Of a stretch of 64,000 nucleotides of DNA, positions 54,353 through 64,000 are shown piece after piece. The notes beneath the pieces were generated by a model. That model ran no database searches. It saw only the letters and a list, made by a program, of their open reading frames with translations, and was not told the DNA's origin. The DNA comes from Flavobacteriia bacterium 40-80. GTDB lineage: Bacteria > Bacteroidota > Bacteroidia > Flavobacteriales_D > Crocinitomicaceae. Made by a program: the position numbers and the translations under genes. Where the stretch lies: the NCBI GenBank assembly GCA_001899145.1, contig MKVF01000018.1:1-64000 (forward strand). The letters run 5' to 3'. How positions within the stretch are numbered: position 1 is the stretch's first letter; every line of letters begins with the position of its first letter.

Positions 54353-57300
54353 TCACAGCGGATATGTTGGCAATTCTGCTTTGCAGCTTACCAGCAATAC
54401 AATATCCATAACATCTTCGTTGGCAAACATTTCCCTGTTCGGAGCGGTATTGGCAAATGCCAGCCGCAGCTTCACAAACGGCGTAGCCGGGCTTTGGCTG
54501 TTCAATATATTAGAGAGCGGCCTTGCGGTAAACGTGCCGTTAAGGGTTTCTCCGCCCATCGGTTGCGCATTGGCAGCTGTTGTTACCAGACTGAAATCTG
54601 CTACCGTTATCTCATCTGTAAATCCGTCTTTGCGCACGAAATGCAACAGCAGGTTGGAGCCATCCAGACGGATATCACGAACTCCCTGCGGAAACTGTTG
54701 TTGTTTCAGCTCAATTTCCACGTAGAACGGCTGTGAGGAAGGCTGCGCTCTTTGGAGCTCATACCACTGATCCGGGTAGTCCTGCGTAAAAGAAAATCCA
54801 CGGCTGAAGCCAAGTGTGTTGTCAATATCCTGCAATACCTGGAAACGGTACTGATAGCTGTCGAGTGCCGTATAATCCACTTCAATGAGTACATCAGCAA
54901 TATTGCTGTAATCTATACGGTTGGAGAACATCGGCATCTTGAACTCCCAGCGTGATTCGATACCCATGCCTTCAAATGGATTGAGCAGCTCGCCCTGTGC
55001 AGCCTGGAACTCAAAGAGTCCCGTGGCACGGGAAGCACCCGTCAATGCGATCTGTTCTGCTTCCAAACGGCGGATCGGCACTTTCTGGAAGGTATTGTTG
55101 GCATTGATCACCGTATAGGAAGTCGTGGCAGCGGTGAGTGTCGCCTTGATATTGTCATAGACAGGGATCAGGCCGACAACCGAAACTTTTACACCGTTTA
55201 CCAAACGCAGGTAATGCCCCGGAAAATCATAATCGAACAAACGGTCTGTCAGATCGAAATTCAATACGCCTGTTTCCCTGAATGTCTGGAACGCATCCGG
55301 ATAGAGCTGTCCGAGGGAGATCACTTTGGTCATTTGCAGCTTACGCTTGGTGTTATCAAAGGCATACTGATCCAGACGTGTGATGTCCTGCAACAGGCGT
55401 GTACTTCCGGTCAGTCCTCTGCGGTCCGTACCACCACCTGTCAGGCTGCCTGTTTGCGGCATTTCCCAATAGTCATCCAGGATGAACGGCCCGCCTTGCT
55501 GCTGCTGTTCGAAATAGAACTGCCGTTCGGCTGTTTTGGCAACAGAAGAGGCAAGGCTGAGCATATAGCTGTAAGCACGTTCCAGCACATTGCCCATCCA
55601 GCGGTACAGTTCAGCATTGGTAAATTTTGTTTTCAAAAATTCCAGTGTGTCCGCCGCATTGTCCATGTTCATCGAAGCGATTTCCCTTTCTTGTGATACG
55701 ATACGTGTATTTTGCTGTGCTATCTGAACCTGTTGAGATGCGATGCTGATATCAAAATTGGCAAGATCACTTTGGAACAGCCATTCCTGTCGTCGCCGTT
55801 CAAAGGAAGCCAGCTGTGACATGATGGAAGATGTTGCAGATAAAGATTGTGCTATTGCGATCAAACTTCCCTCCACGTTAAATCTTCCTGCTGGTGTTAA
55901 AGCTGCGACAGAAGCTGAAGTTTGAAAAGCTGCCGAAGCAATTAAAAAACTGATACTTGCAGTTTCATATCCGATGAGTCCTGCATCAATCCAATTACTA
56001 TATGTTGTCTTCACAAAATTCGCTTTCTGTAATTGCAGGTTGGCCACTTCCGTTTCCATTTCGGACTGCTTCACCCGCATATCCTGCAATTTAACGGTTG
56101 CTTTAGCGGTTTGCAGGTCCTGCCGAGCCCGTAATTGGTTGTAATTCTCAGCATCTTCTTTTTCCATTGCCGCAAGGAACTGGCTTTCGAGCTGCTGTGC
56201 CTGCGCTACGAGCTGTTTTGCCCGTTCGATCAGCACACGGAATCGGTACTGCGACGGCATGATGGCTCCCGATGCCGGTAGTACAAGATTGCCGCCTGCG
56301 CCGATCACTGGAACACCTGTTGTACTGTCCGTCGCGGCAGCATAAATATCGAGTGAACGTTCCATACCTGCAATATTGCGGCAGTTCTGGATCTTGAACA
56401 GTTCCAGGTTGGCTTTCAGCTCTAAGGAAGAATAAACCGGGTTGGACGGCAGACAGAACGCATAGTCAATAAATGGTGTAAAGTCCTGCTGGTAGAAGAA
56501 TGAAGTATAGAGTACCGGAGCATTGCTAAATACCAGGTTGGACTGTAAAGCTGTAACCGAAGGGTTCAATGGATTAAATGCTACCTTTCTGTCGAGCTGC
56601 TGCACGCCCTCTTCGTCGATAAAACGGAAGGTCAACGGTGTAGTATTATCTGCTACAGGCTCTTTCAGCCAGTCGATTTTTGTATTTCCTTCCCAGTATA
56701 TAACTTCATCCGGAGTCTGGCTGGTCAGCTGTGCCAGTGTAAGCGCAAGCTTTCTTTCAACAGCTATATTAAAAGTACGGGTGTTTGTCCCGGCCAGCAG
56801 GTAACGGAAGGCATCGTTCATGCGTTCGCCTTCGCCTTCAATAAGCCCGGACACGCTTTCCTCCTTTGGTGGAGCAGGTTCAATACCGTCCAGATAGGTA
56901 AATGCCGAGGTAAATCGCTGCATCATGGATGCTTCATCATCATTGAGAATATCGGCCAGTTCTCCGGCGGTTTGCTCAATGAGATCGACACTGCCCAACA
57001 GTTGCAGCTGATTTTGCAGCTGGCTGAAAGAATTGTCCCATTCCGCATCTATTGTCGCGGTTATGGCTGTCTGGAAGCAATAATGCGATTTGGTATAGCA
57101 CTGTGATGGCTTTGTTCTCAATTCATTTACTTTCAGCAAGTCCAGGGCGCTTGAATACAGCTTGCGTGCATTCGGAACGGTTTCAATGGTGTCGATGGTA
57201 AATTCACGGTCGCCGTAAGCCAGCATACACTGGATAATGTTCATCAGCGTATATTTCGTATAGGCATTGGTACGTGTCTGTGCGATCAGGTGCGGATTCA

Positions 57301-60300
57301 GCGGATCCAGCAGCCAATCCGAAGGACGGTTGTACACGTTGGTAACGGATTCTTCGAGCACCAGTCCGTAGAAAACTTTGCGCTTGGTGGAAAGATTGCT
57401 GGTATAGTCATACACGGAACGGTACCAGTTGAGGGCCGTCGGATAATCACCGCGTTGCTGCTGATCAAGTGCCAGGAGCATCGGCACAAAATAATAAGCT
57501 TCGTAGAGTACTTCCTTAATGGTAGAAGTGCGGTAAAAGCTGCCAATCGGATTGCCCATCGGCGCGTTCATATTCGCTCGCAGGTGCTCTTTAATGTTGG
57601 CAGTGCGCAGGTCGAAATTTTCAATGCACTCACCGGATTCGATGGCTACCGGAACCCGTTTTTCAGGAGCCAGTGAGAAGATCAGATCTCCCGTAACTTT
57701 TAGTCCATCCATATCAACGAGCCTGTAACGCAGTCCTGCCAGTGTATTGTCTGTATAGACGGTCACAGCCGTTGCGCCTTCCCATCTTGATTGGTTATAG
57801 CTTGGCGCGATGGAAAGCACATTTTTTTCAAAGGCATTGAGCGCTCCCGGCAGTGTATAGTGCGATACCAGCGTAATCGTATTGCCGCTTTTCGTATAGG
57901 TAAAATATCCTTCACCATATCTGGTTTCTCCGGTATTGCCTCTTGCCGCCAGCACAAACCTGTCAGAATAATCCGCTCTTTTAAAGCCTCCGATCATGTT
58001 TTGATAGTCATTATCCACTTTAGGCAGTACCGGAGTATTTCCGTCTAAGCTGCCGTAATAACCTGTTTGTATCTGATCTTTAAAGACGAGTGTTACCCCG
58101 ATCAGCGGTTGAAGATTAACGGCATTGCCATAGATTTCGTGACGGATGGAGGTGACAGGCATTGTAGCGTGATCAAAGAAGAGCAGACTCCATGGTGCTA
58201 CATTCAGATAATCCTCCTGTGCCATATATCGGACCTGAAGGTGACGCATGCCGCCATTTGCACGTTTATAGGAGAAAATGAAAAATACCCAGTCCCATGC
58301 TTCTGAATGCTGGCATATTGTAACTCTGGAAAGTATATCACCCGGTTGGATAATATTAATTTTGTCAGGATTCTCTTCACCCCTACGAAGACGAAAGTAG
58401 TGTGCATCAGCCAGATCTCCCAGATCTACTTCTTCCTCATCTGTCCAGCTGCTTCCTGCTGTCATCAGATCCTTTTTGATGTAAGCCAGCTTGAAATTAC
58501 CATCTTCGGAGAAAGTATAGAACAGCCATAAAGCAGTTCCTGTAGATTGTCCGTTTTCATCAAAATCCCTGTTGAGTGGCAGACAGCCGATAATTTTGGC
58601 ATTTGCCCGAAGCGGAATTTCTTTCCAGAAATCGTGCGCATCACTATTGGTCTCATAGAACGGTTTTTCGGACATATAGCCCTTGCCTGAAAGGGTGCTT
58701 TGAGCGATATAATAGGTCATATACTCCTTCATGCTGTTGTTCAGATCACCGCAGCAGTCCAGTGGGTCTTTGCGGAAGATATAAGCGTCCGCATTGGCAG
58801 TACAGACGATTTTCAGGTTCTGGACATCTTCAAAATACTGCTGGTATCTTTTTGCTGCCTGGCACGCATTGATCGGTGTAAAGCGGCTCGCGTTCTGAAT
58901 GGTTTCCGCCAGTTCGATAAACGCGGGGCTTTGCCGCTTTTTGAGTGTCGGGTACAGCAGGTTTTCCGGGTAGATATAGGTAAATACCGCAGATCGCCAT
59001 GTAGCGTAGGATCCCAGCCACGCCCATTCCCTGTCAAAATTCGGAGCGGTGAGCGTAAAGCCGTTCAGGTAATTGTCATATACGCCACTTTCCAGAGCAA
59101 AAATTATTCCCTGTAAGGTCTCAATAGCATGCGATACCCGGCTGTGCTTCACGCAGCAGTTATCTTTGGTTTCAATAAACAAGGTTCTTGCCAGGCGTTC
59201 AGCTGCTTCATTGAGTGATTCGCAGTTGTTGCGAAGCGCCTGAATAAGCGCATCACGCATAGTTGGCATAGTAATGTCTTCGCTTTCCTCCAACACAGTT
59301 TGCCACTCGTCCAGTACACTTTGCTTGCGATCAATGCGTGTGTTAAGGGTGTCTTTCCATGCTTTCTTATCCGCCTGTGGTGCGCGCCATTGAACGGTTT
59401 CCTGTACCATATCCAGCGGGAAGTTGATAATGGCCGGGGCATAGTTTTCAAAATCATTACCATTAAGGACAATGTTATCGTAATATTCCTGCTCTACAAA
59501 CCCGAAGTAGGCCACATTCGCTATATTCACCCGGACAGTAATATTAATAACAGCTTCGTATTCGGAAGGAAGCAGATGGGAAGGTTGGGAAGGTGCTGTT
59601 TCAGTTTCTTTTTCCAGCACTTCATATACCTGCCGCAGCAGTCGGTATTCGGTAATATAGAAATTCAGCTGATTGAGTTCCGGGCGGATATCTTCGCCGG
59701 CGTCTTCTTTGGCGAACAGAGCTGTAAAATATTCATAATAGTCATAGGCAGGGAGCGTACCTGAGGATCGCATGACAACAAGACTAAGCAAAAGCTTTAG
59801 ATTTTGAAATAATGTTCCGGCATCCTTTGTTTCATTGAACATTGAAACAATCTGGGTATATGCAAGATCTAATGTGTTTTTTCGGCTTATCCACAGATCG
59901 TGCGCAGTCTCTCCCTGCACAAAGCGTTTGATATTTTCAGGAGGTACGATGTCCGGTAATACGGTCGGTACACGGTTCCACTTGGCGAGTGTCTGCTGCC
60001 ATTCCGAGCGGTTCAGGATACTTCCCCTTACCGGGTCCAGCTGCATGGTGAGAACGTTGTAATATTTCACGTGCTGTTCTATTTCCTGCTCGATCCATCC
60101 TGTTTCAAGGCCGTGAGTGAAATAGAACCTTTTTTTCTTGCAGGCGGTCACCAGTAGGGCAGTTACTGTCCGCAGCTCAATGGTTGAAGGGCGCTGCGTA
60201 GGATTTCCACTTTGGTAGGCATTTCTTACGGGAATGATTGCCGAGAATGCTTCAGACGTGAGGGCAAAAGCCTGCTGCAATGCGTTATTGGCTTTGAGCT

Positions 60301-63300
60301 GAAGGAATGGATCGGTGCTTTCAAAGTCTTTGATAAGCTGCTTCATATCCGTTCCATAGTCCGGTCCCAGATTATAATCATCGTCCTTATCTCCGGTATT
60401 GATGTAATTGAGGATATGGTCAAAACCTTCTATGTCAAAAGGTACCAGCCACGAAAAGAAAGTGTCAAACTTTTCCGCAAGCTGCCTTTGACGGTCAGCA
60501 TACATATCCCGGTAAGTTTCCGCATCCGGTGATACGAGCAGTCGCTGTACGGGTACAAGCTCCGGATCAATGATCGGAATATTTGTAGTGCTGATATCTC
60601 CCACCAAAGCAGGAATAGTCTGCAACGAGCTGTCCCACGGCCCGGCTTGGGGTTCATTTATAGCTTTCCAGAAAAATTGTGAGCGCAGCATCAGTCTTTC
60701 AGGGTCAGTGCCGCCTGTCGGGATGTGCTTGATTTCCTCTTTCACCCAGAATTCGTTCAACAGATGTCTTGCGCTGTTCCGGCCAATGGATGCTACCTGG
60801 TATCGCTTTTCGGTATCCGGCTGATCGTAGGAATACATGGATTCCAGGTAGTGCTCACTTGCAATGAGCAGCTCCATCATCAGATTGAAGCTATAGGCAT
60901 CCATTTGTAAGTTGTATGAAATCACATCGAGAAGAAACGGATCTGTTGTTCCCGAACGGATGAGTTCATAAAGCTTTTTAAGCTTTTTATAGAAAGTATC
61001 CTCTTCATCCAGCGGTGGAGGCCATGATATAGTATTTTGAAATGTCGTATAATTGACCGGGTTGATTGCACCCACAGGTGCAGGAGAAAGAAGATAGTAT
61101 GGAAAAGAGATGTTAAAAAATGCGTTGCAGACTTTCTCCGGGTCGGGCAGAGTAGTGGTATAGAGATCGACTTCTGCACGGTAAGCGAAGCTGATATTAC
61201 GGCTAACGAACTCCTGCGATAATGCAGGTGTCACTACCAGTGTAACTTCGGATTCCGACACAATAGTTACGGAAGTAATTTCAAGAGCAGGCGGAGTGGA
61301 AGCCGACGGATCATAAATATAGATGTCTTCTGTATTGCTGTCCTTACTAATGAGCTGTATGCGCCCATTGGCAACATAGTCAACGATAACAGGAGTATCT
61401 CCCCAGTTAAGCGTGATAGTGGTTTCATCCTTTAAGAGTGGCTGCAGCACTTCGGTAACACTGTCGTACTGCATTACGGGCTCGTCTCCTTCCGGCTGGA
61501 ACATCTCCGGTTGGATGTCAATGGGGTCAGAAGAAGATTGCAGGAGCTCAATGTCGGTATTGGCTCCGTTTGTTTCCAAAGGTGTGAGTACCTTGAAAGC
61601 TACAAACTCACTGTTGGATGGATCTTTGATATATACCTTATCATCCTGAAATCTAACACCGCTCAGGTCTTTGCCTGGCACGCGCAGCTTTCTTGCCAGA
61701 AGATCAGCGGAGGTGCGTGAAAGAACGGCAGAATTTGATACAAAATAGCTTAGAAAAGAATTTGTATCTTCTAAACGGTGGCGCCACAGATCAAGTGCGA
61801 ATGGTGACGTCTCATAAGTCATATCACTGCGCCCGAAGCTGTCGGGATCAATGATGGGTTTCCAGCCCCATTTAAACGAAAGCTCATTGTTGGGATCAAC
61901 GTCTTCCCGGCTATAGGCAGAGAATGGAAAATCGATGCTTTTCCACTGCTCAAACAGGTAGGTTTCTTTCCACTGCTGCATGAGTGAGGAAGCAGGGTTT
62001 GTTAGCACATCCCGTTGGGTATCTCTGAATCCGAAGATCGTTTCCAGATTTTCAGCAGTCAGCTGTTGATTGGGATCTGTATTGTCAAATGTCAGCCACA
62101 TACGATCAGCTGTAAACACGGTCGTCGAGCCGGGAACGTACAGCGGAATACCCAGTCTTTCAGACAGACGAAGAGCTGCTGTTTTCTTTTCGTCAGGGTC
62201 TTGCAGGGCGATAACATGACGGAGCTCCTCATAGGAAGTTCCGGCCTGTGTGAGCAGTGTTTTATACGTGAGAAGAATAAAATTCTTACGGTCATTTTCA
62301 AGACGCGCGAGCACATCCGCAGGCAGAGTTTTGGTAGCGACGTATTGTTTCAGGATTTCTGTTACCAGACGAACGCGGCAGTATTCTTTATGGAGAGTTT
62401 CACAGTCAATGTCAAAGGAGCCGAACGGCTGAAAGAAATAATCTTCGAGCAGGGTCAGAAACGCATTGTAATCGACCGGAGTGTAGGACGGCGATCCTGT
62501 TTTTTTGATGTGCTTTGCTCCGTATTTCAAAAGATCCACCAGATAGGAGAACGGGCTTACCGCCGAAGTGCAGTCTTCACATTCACAGCGGTTAATGAAT
62601 TTGGAGAAGGCGGTCTGGGCAAAGCTGGAATCTGCAACGTCTGGAATATACTGATGTTGCAGCTCGTAATCCGCTATTTTGCCGGACAGCAGGTTGCCTA
62701 CCAGCTTGAGGTTTTGCGCTGCCTTTTCGTAGATCGAGGTAGCAAGGAACAGCGTTATGCCTTCCGGTGTATTCTCCACATCGTTCAGGAATATCTCTTT
62801 CGGTGTTTGGGCGATGGTATAAATACTGTCATAGCCTTCATCAATAAGCAGCTGTCCGTGCTGCGGATTTATATCGAGGGTATAAAGATCCACATGTGCC
62901 TGCAAGAGTTCCACTTCTCCTTCTGTGATACCTGTTGTCGGGAAGTCATTGATAAAACGGATCGGGCCCGCTTTTTTCAGCGTGTTCAGTGTGGTCAGCT
63001 CTTTCTCTTCGAGGAAATCCACAAAAGCCGTTGAGAACGTAATCCCGCTGACTGTTTCAATGTCTGACAGGTTGGGGGAAAGGTCATTCCGCTCCGGGAA
63101 ATCATCTGTTTCCACCATGATAAAGTTTCCGCTTCCTGCCAGCACATTTGTGAAAGTTCCGTCAAAAATTGAAGTTTGCAAAAGTTGGACTTCGAGATCC
63201 ATATTTATTGGTAAGACTCCTTTCGTATGCAACTTTAGTGAGAATGCCTCGAACGTTCCGTCGCCAAGCTGCCCGGAAGTGATGGTTCCGGTGCTGCCGT

Positions 63301-64000
63301 TAGTGGCGTAAATACCGTCTGCGACCTGGTTAAGATGCTCAGGGAACTCGATCTGATAAAAGGTAAACTGATTGGAAAAATCCCACTCTTCCGTATTGCT
63401 GTCGTACAGGGCAAGAACACCAGTTTCTGTTACTCCGATAGCCATGACATCCGCTAACCCGGTGGGAAGATCTGTTACCGTATAATAAGTATCAGCGACT
63501 TTAACACATAGTTCGCCGTCGTGGACAAGAAGATCGGTAATAAGGGTGTAGTAATAGCCGGATGAGCCATCGTCCAGGCGGAGATAGCAGTTCTGCGAAG
63601 CGGATTCGGCTGTGCCTTCCAGCTGCATATTGACAATGAGCTCCCCGCCCTCTTTAATAGCGATAGGCAATGCCGGAAGAAGCAGCTGTGCATATCCTTC
63701 TTTTTCGATGGTCTGGTTGGTATAGAATATAGTAAACTCGTAAGGTTTTTCGCCTAAGTAACCTCTGAAATAGCAGATAGTTCCTACGGGCGCCGGTTGT
63801 TGCGAAGAGGCTTCCCGTATATCGAACAGGATGCTGTTAAAAAGGTTTTCCGGCTGGGTAACGATTTCCGTTACCGAAGTATCGGCCGGATATTCGAATT
63901 TGGTTATTTCGATTTCGTGCGTACCGATATCATTAAATCCTTCATTTAAGGTAATATCTTTGATCGGTCGTCTGTACGAAGAGGAAGAAGCAAATGAGGA
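54353..64000 (-). CDS. TcA-type giant toxin subunit, clipped at the right edge
   Basis: The frame is open from the stop at 54353 to base 64000, giving at least 3215 residues; the true start is outside the window. In-frame starts such as the TTG at 63670 are internal. From the right edge, unusual beta-rich sequence fills about residues 1-300 (GTICYFRGYLGEKPYEFTIF). The VRP1-like region CECEDCTSAVSPFSYLVDLL lies near 473, and the neuraminidase-like/receptor region with YIAQSTLSGKGYMSEKPFYE near 1745. The long coiled-coil channel helices follow at about 2590-2665. The TcB-binding C-terminus has LFDYDFPGHYLRLVNGVKVS. TcA pentamers form the channel that injects the TcBC effector into target cells. 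Confidence 0.92.
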   Translation of the reverse strand, partial: SSFASSSSYRRPIKDITLNEGFNDIGTHEIEITKFEYPADTSVTEIVTQPENLFNSILFDIREASSQQPAPVGTICYFRGYLGEKPYEFTIFYTNQTIEKEGYAQLLLPALPIAIKEGGELIVNMQLEGTAESASQNCYLRLDDGSSGYYYTLITDLLVHDGELCVKVADTYYTVTDLPTGLADVMAIGVTETGVLALYDSNTEEWDFSNQFTFYQIEFPEHLNQVADGIYATNGSTGTITSGQLGDGTFEAFSLKLHTKGVLPINMDLEVQLLQTSIFDGTFTNVLAGSGNFIMVETDDFPERNDLSPNLSDIETVSGITFSTAFVDFLEEKELTTLNTLKKAGPIRFINDFPTTGITEGEVELLQAHVDLYTLDINPQHGQLLIDEGYDSIYTIAQTPKEIFLNDVENTPEGITLFLATSIYEKAAQNLKLVGNLLSGKIADYELQHQYIPDVADSSFAQTAFSKFINRCECEDCTSAVSPFSYLVDLLKYGAKHIKKTGSPSYTPVDYNAFLTLLEDYFFQPFGSFDIDCETLHKEYCRVRLVTEILKQYVATKTLPADVLARLENDRKNFILLTYKTLLTQAGTSYEELRHVIALQDPDEKKTAALRLSERLGIPLYVPGSTTVFTADRMWLTFDNTDPNQQLTAENLETIFGFRDTQRDVLTNPASSLMQQWKETYLFEQWKSIDFPFSAYSREDVDPNNELSFKWGWKPIIDPDSFGRSDMTYETSPFALDLWRHRLEDTNSFLSYFVSNSAVLSRTSADLLARKLRVPGKDLSGVRFQDDKVYIKDPSNSEFVAFKVLTPLETNGANTDIELLQSSSDPIDIQPEMFQPEGDEPVMQYDSVTEVLQPLLKDETTITLNWGDTPVIVDYVANGRIQLISKDSNTEDIYIYDPSASTPPALEITSVTIVSESEVTLVVTPALSQEFVSRNISFAYRAEVDLYTTTLPDPEKVCNAFFNISFPYYLLSPAPVGAINPVNYTTFQNTISWPPPLDEEDTFYKKLKKLYELIRSGTTDPFLLDVISYNLQMDAYSFNLMMELLIASEHYLESMYSYDQPDTEKRYQVASIGRNSARHLLNEFWVKEEIKHIPTGGTDPERLMLRSQFFWKAINEPQAGPWDSSLQTIPALVGDISTTNIPIIDPELVPVQRLLVSPDAETYRDMYADRQRQLAEKFDTFFSWLVPFDIEGFDHILNYINTGDKDDDYNLGPDYGTDMKQLIKDFESTDPFLQLKANNALQQAFALTSEAFSAIIPVRNAYQSGNPTQRPSTIELRTVTALLVTACKKKRFYFTHGLETGWIEQEIEQHVKYYNVLTMQLDPVRGSILNRSEWQQTLAKWNRVPTVLPDIVPPENIKRFVQGETAHDLWISRKNTLDLAYTQIVSMFNETKDAGTLFQNLKLLLSLVVMRSSGTLPAYDYYEYFTALFAKEDAGEDIRPELNQLNFYITEYRLLRQVYEVLEKETETAPSQPSHLLPSEYEAVINITVRVNIANVAYFGFVEQEYYDNIVLNGNDFENYAPAIINFPLDMVQETVQWRAPQADKKAWKDTLNTRIDRKQSVLDEWQTVLEESEDITMPTMRDALIQALRNNCESLNEAAERLARTLFIETKDNCCVKHSRVSHAIETLQGIIFALESGVYDNYLNGFTLTAPNFDREWAWLGSYATWRSAVFTYIYPENLLYPTLKKRQSPAFIELAETIQNASRFTPINACQAAKRYQQYFEDVQNLKIVCTANADAYIFRKDPLDCCGDLNNSMKEYMTYYIAQSTLSGKGYMSEKPFYETNSDAHDFWKEIPLRANAKIIGCLPLNRDFDENGQSTGTALWLFYTFSEDGNFKLAYIKKDLMTAGSSWTDEEEVDLGDLADAHYFRLRRGEENPDKINIIQPGDILSRVTICQHSEAWDWVFFIFSYKRANGGMRHLQVRYMAQEDYLNVAPWSLLFFDHATMPVTSIRHEIYGNAVNLQPLIGVTLVFKDQIQTGYYGSLDGNTPVLPKVDNDYQNMIGGFKRADYSDRFVLAARGNTGETRYGEGYFTYTKSGNTITLVSHYTLPGALNAFEKNVLSIAPSYNQSRWEGATAVTVYTDNTLAGLRYRLVDMDGLKVTGDLIFSLAPEKRVPVAIESGECIENFDLRTANIKEHLRANMNAPMGNPIGSFYRTSTIKEVLYEAYYFVPMLLALDQQQRGDYPTALNWYRSVYDYTSNLSTKRKVFYGLVLEESVTNVYNRPSDWLLDPLNPHLIAQTRTNAYTKYTLMNIIQCMLAYGDREFTIDTIETVPNARKLYSSALDLLKVNELRTKPSQCYTKSHYCFQTAITATIDAEWDNSFSQLQNQLQLLGSVDLIEQTAGELADILNDDEASMMQRFTSAFTYLDGIEPAPPKEESVSGLIEGEGERMNDAFRYLLAGTNTRTFNIAVERKLALTLAQLTSQTPDEVIYWEGNTKIDWLKEPVADNTTPLTFRFIDEEGVQQLDRKVAFNPLNPSVTALQSNLVFSNAPVLYTSFFYQQDFTPFIDYAFCLPSNPVYSSLELKANLELFKIQNCRNIAGMERSLDIYAAATDSTTGVPVIGAGGNLVLPASGAIMPSQYRFRVLIERAKQLVAQAQQLESQFLAAMEKEDAENYNQLRARQDLQTAKATVKLQDMRVKQSEMETEVANLQLQKANFVKTTYSNWIDAGLIGYETASISFLIASAAFQTSASVAALTPAGRFNVEGSLIAIAQSLSATSSIMSQLASFERRRQEWLFQSDLANFDISIASQQVQIAQQNTRIVSQEREIASMNMDNAADTLEFLKTKFTNAELYRWMGNVLERAYSYMLSLASSVAKTAERQFYFEQQQQGGPFILDDYWEMPQTGSLTGGGTDRRGLTGSTRLLQDITRLDQYAFDNTKRKLQMTKVISLGQLYPDAFQTFRETGVLNFDLTDRLFDYDFPGHYLRLVNGVKVSVVGLIPVYDNIKATLTAATTSYTVINANNTFQKVPIRRLEAEQIALTGASRATGLFEFQAAQGELLNPFEGMGIESRWEFKMPMFSNRIDYSNIADVLIEVDYTALDSYQYRFQVLQDIDNTLGFSRGFSFTQDYPDQWYELQRAQPSSQPFYVEIELKQQQFPQGVRDIRLDGSNLLLHFVRKDGFTDEITVADFSLVTTAANAQPMGGETLNGTFTARPLSNILNSQSPATPFVKLRLAFANTAPNREMFANEDVMDIVLLVSCKAELPTYPL

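Noticed and set aside
63668..63670. TTG as the start of the TcA protein
   Set aside because: The frame continues upstream to base 64000 with protein-like sequence (for example GTICYFRGYLGEKPYEFTIF), so this codon is internal.
63475..63693. Separate small leftward gene near the right edge
   Set aside because: It lies in another frame of the TcA gene, whose own frame is open with toxin-like sequence across the whole stretch.

Overview
The window looks like a Bacteroidota chromosome, most likely a flavobacterium. The signs are a type IX secretion C-terminal sorting domain, promoters with the Bacteroidota -7 element TAnnTTTG, SusC/SusD proteins, an ECF sigma/FecR pair, and conjugation genes of the CTnDOT type (TraE, F, G, J, K, M, N). 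The species cannot be named from the sequence alone.

Layout. (1) Positions 1-8140 are AT-rich core chromosome: a clipped small exported protein, a T9SS-sorted protein, an amino-acid permease, ffh, a small exported protein, ung, a glycosyltransferase with gmhA, and tRNA-Lys(UUU). (2) The tRNA 3' end is imperfectly duplicated just downstream (8103-8118 and 8125-8140). A tyrosine recombinase gene follows at 8379, so this is the probable left end of an integrative conjugative element (ICE). (3) Positions 9875-31663 are a long leftward ICE backbone. It holds small DNA-binding proteins, two paralogous DUF3945-like proteins, a type IV secretion set (traN, M, L-position gene, K, J, three VirB5/TraI-like paralogues, traG, traF, traE), a family of unknown proteins scattered among the tra genes, and a 1881-residue methyltransferase-helicase. 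A pair of GC-rich structured repeats lies at 30918-31182. (4) Positions 31987-35408 hold a RadC-like protein, unknown genes and an AlbA_2/ATPase regulator. (5) Positions 35504-45774 hold a regulated envelope cassette: ECF sigma, FecR, a SusC with an STN signalling domain, SusD, a TlpA-like thioredoxin, a small exported cysteine peptide, a MauE-like membrane protein and a membrane-anchored LytTR regulator. Four 9-bp direct repeats at exact 21-bp spacing lie upstream of the mauE-like promoter. (6) Positions 45938-64000 hold small genes and an insecticidal-type Tc toxin locus: a 2392-residue fused TcB/TcC (SpvB-FG-GAP-RHS) protein and a giant TcA protein whose reading frame is still open at the right edge.

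How they may work together. The tra genes would build the conjugation channel. No relaxase, VirD4-type coupling protein or right attachment site is visible, so the element probably continues to the right and the Tc locus may be its cargo. The fused TcBC protein ends in a hydrophobic C-terminal domain of about 283 residues. Twelve bases downstream is a small multi-pass membrane protein gene, an arrangement typical of toxin-immunity pairs. The SusCD-TlpA-peptide-MauE block looks like a redox-linked export or uptake system under both FecI/FecR and LytTR control.

All family assignments come from reading the translated sequences and recalling family motifs. No database search was possible.
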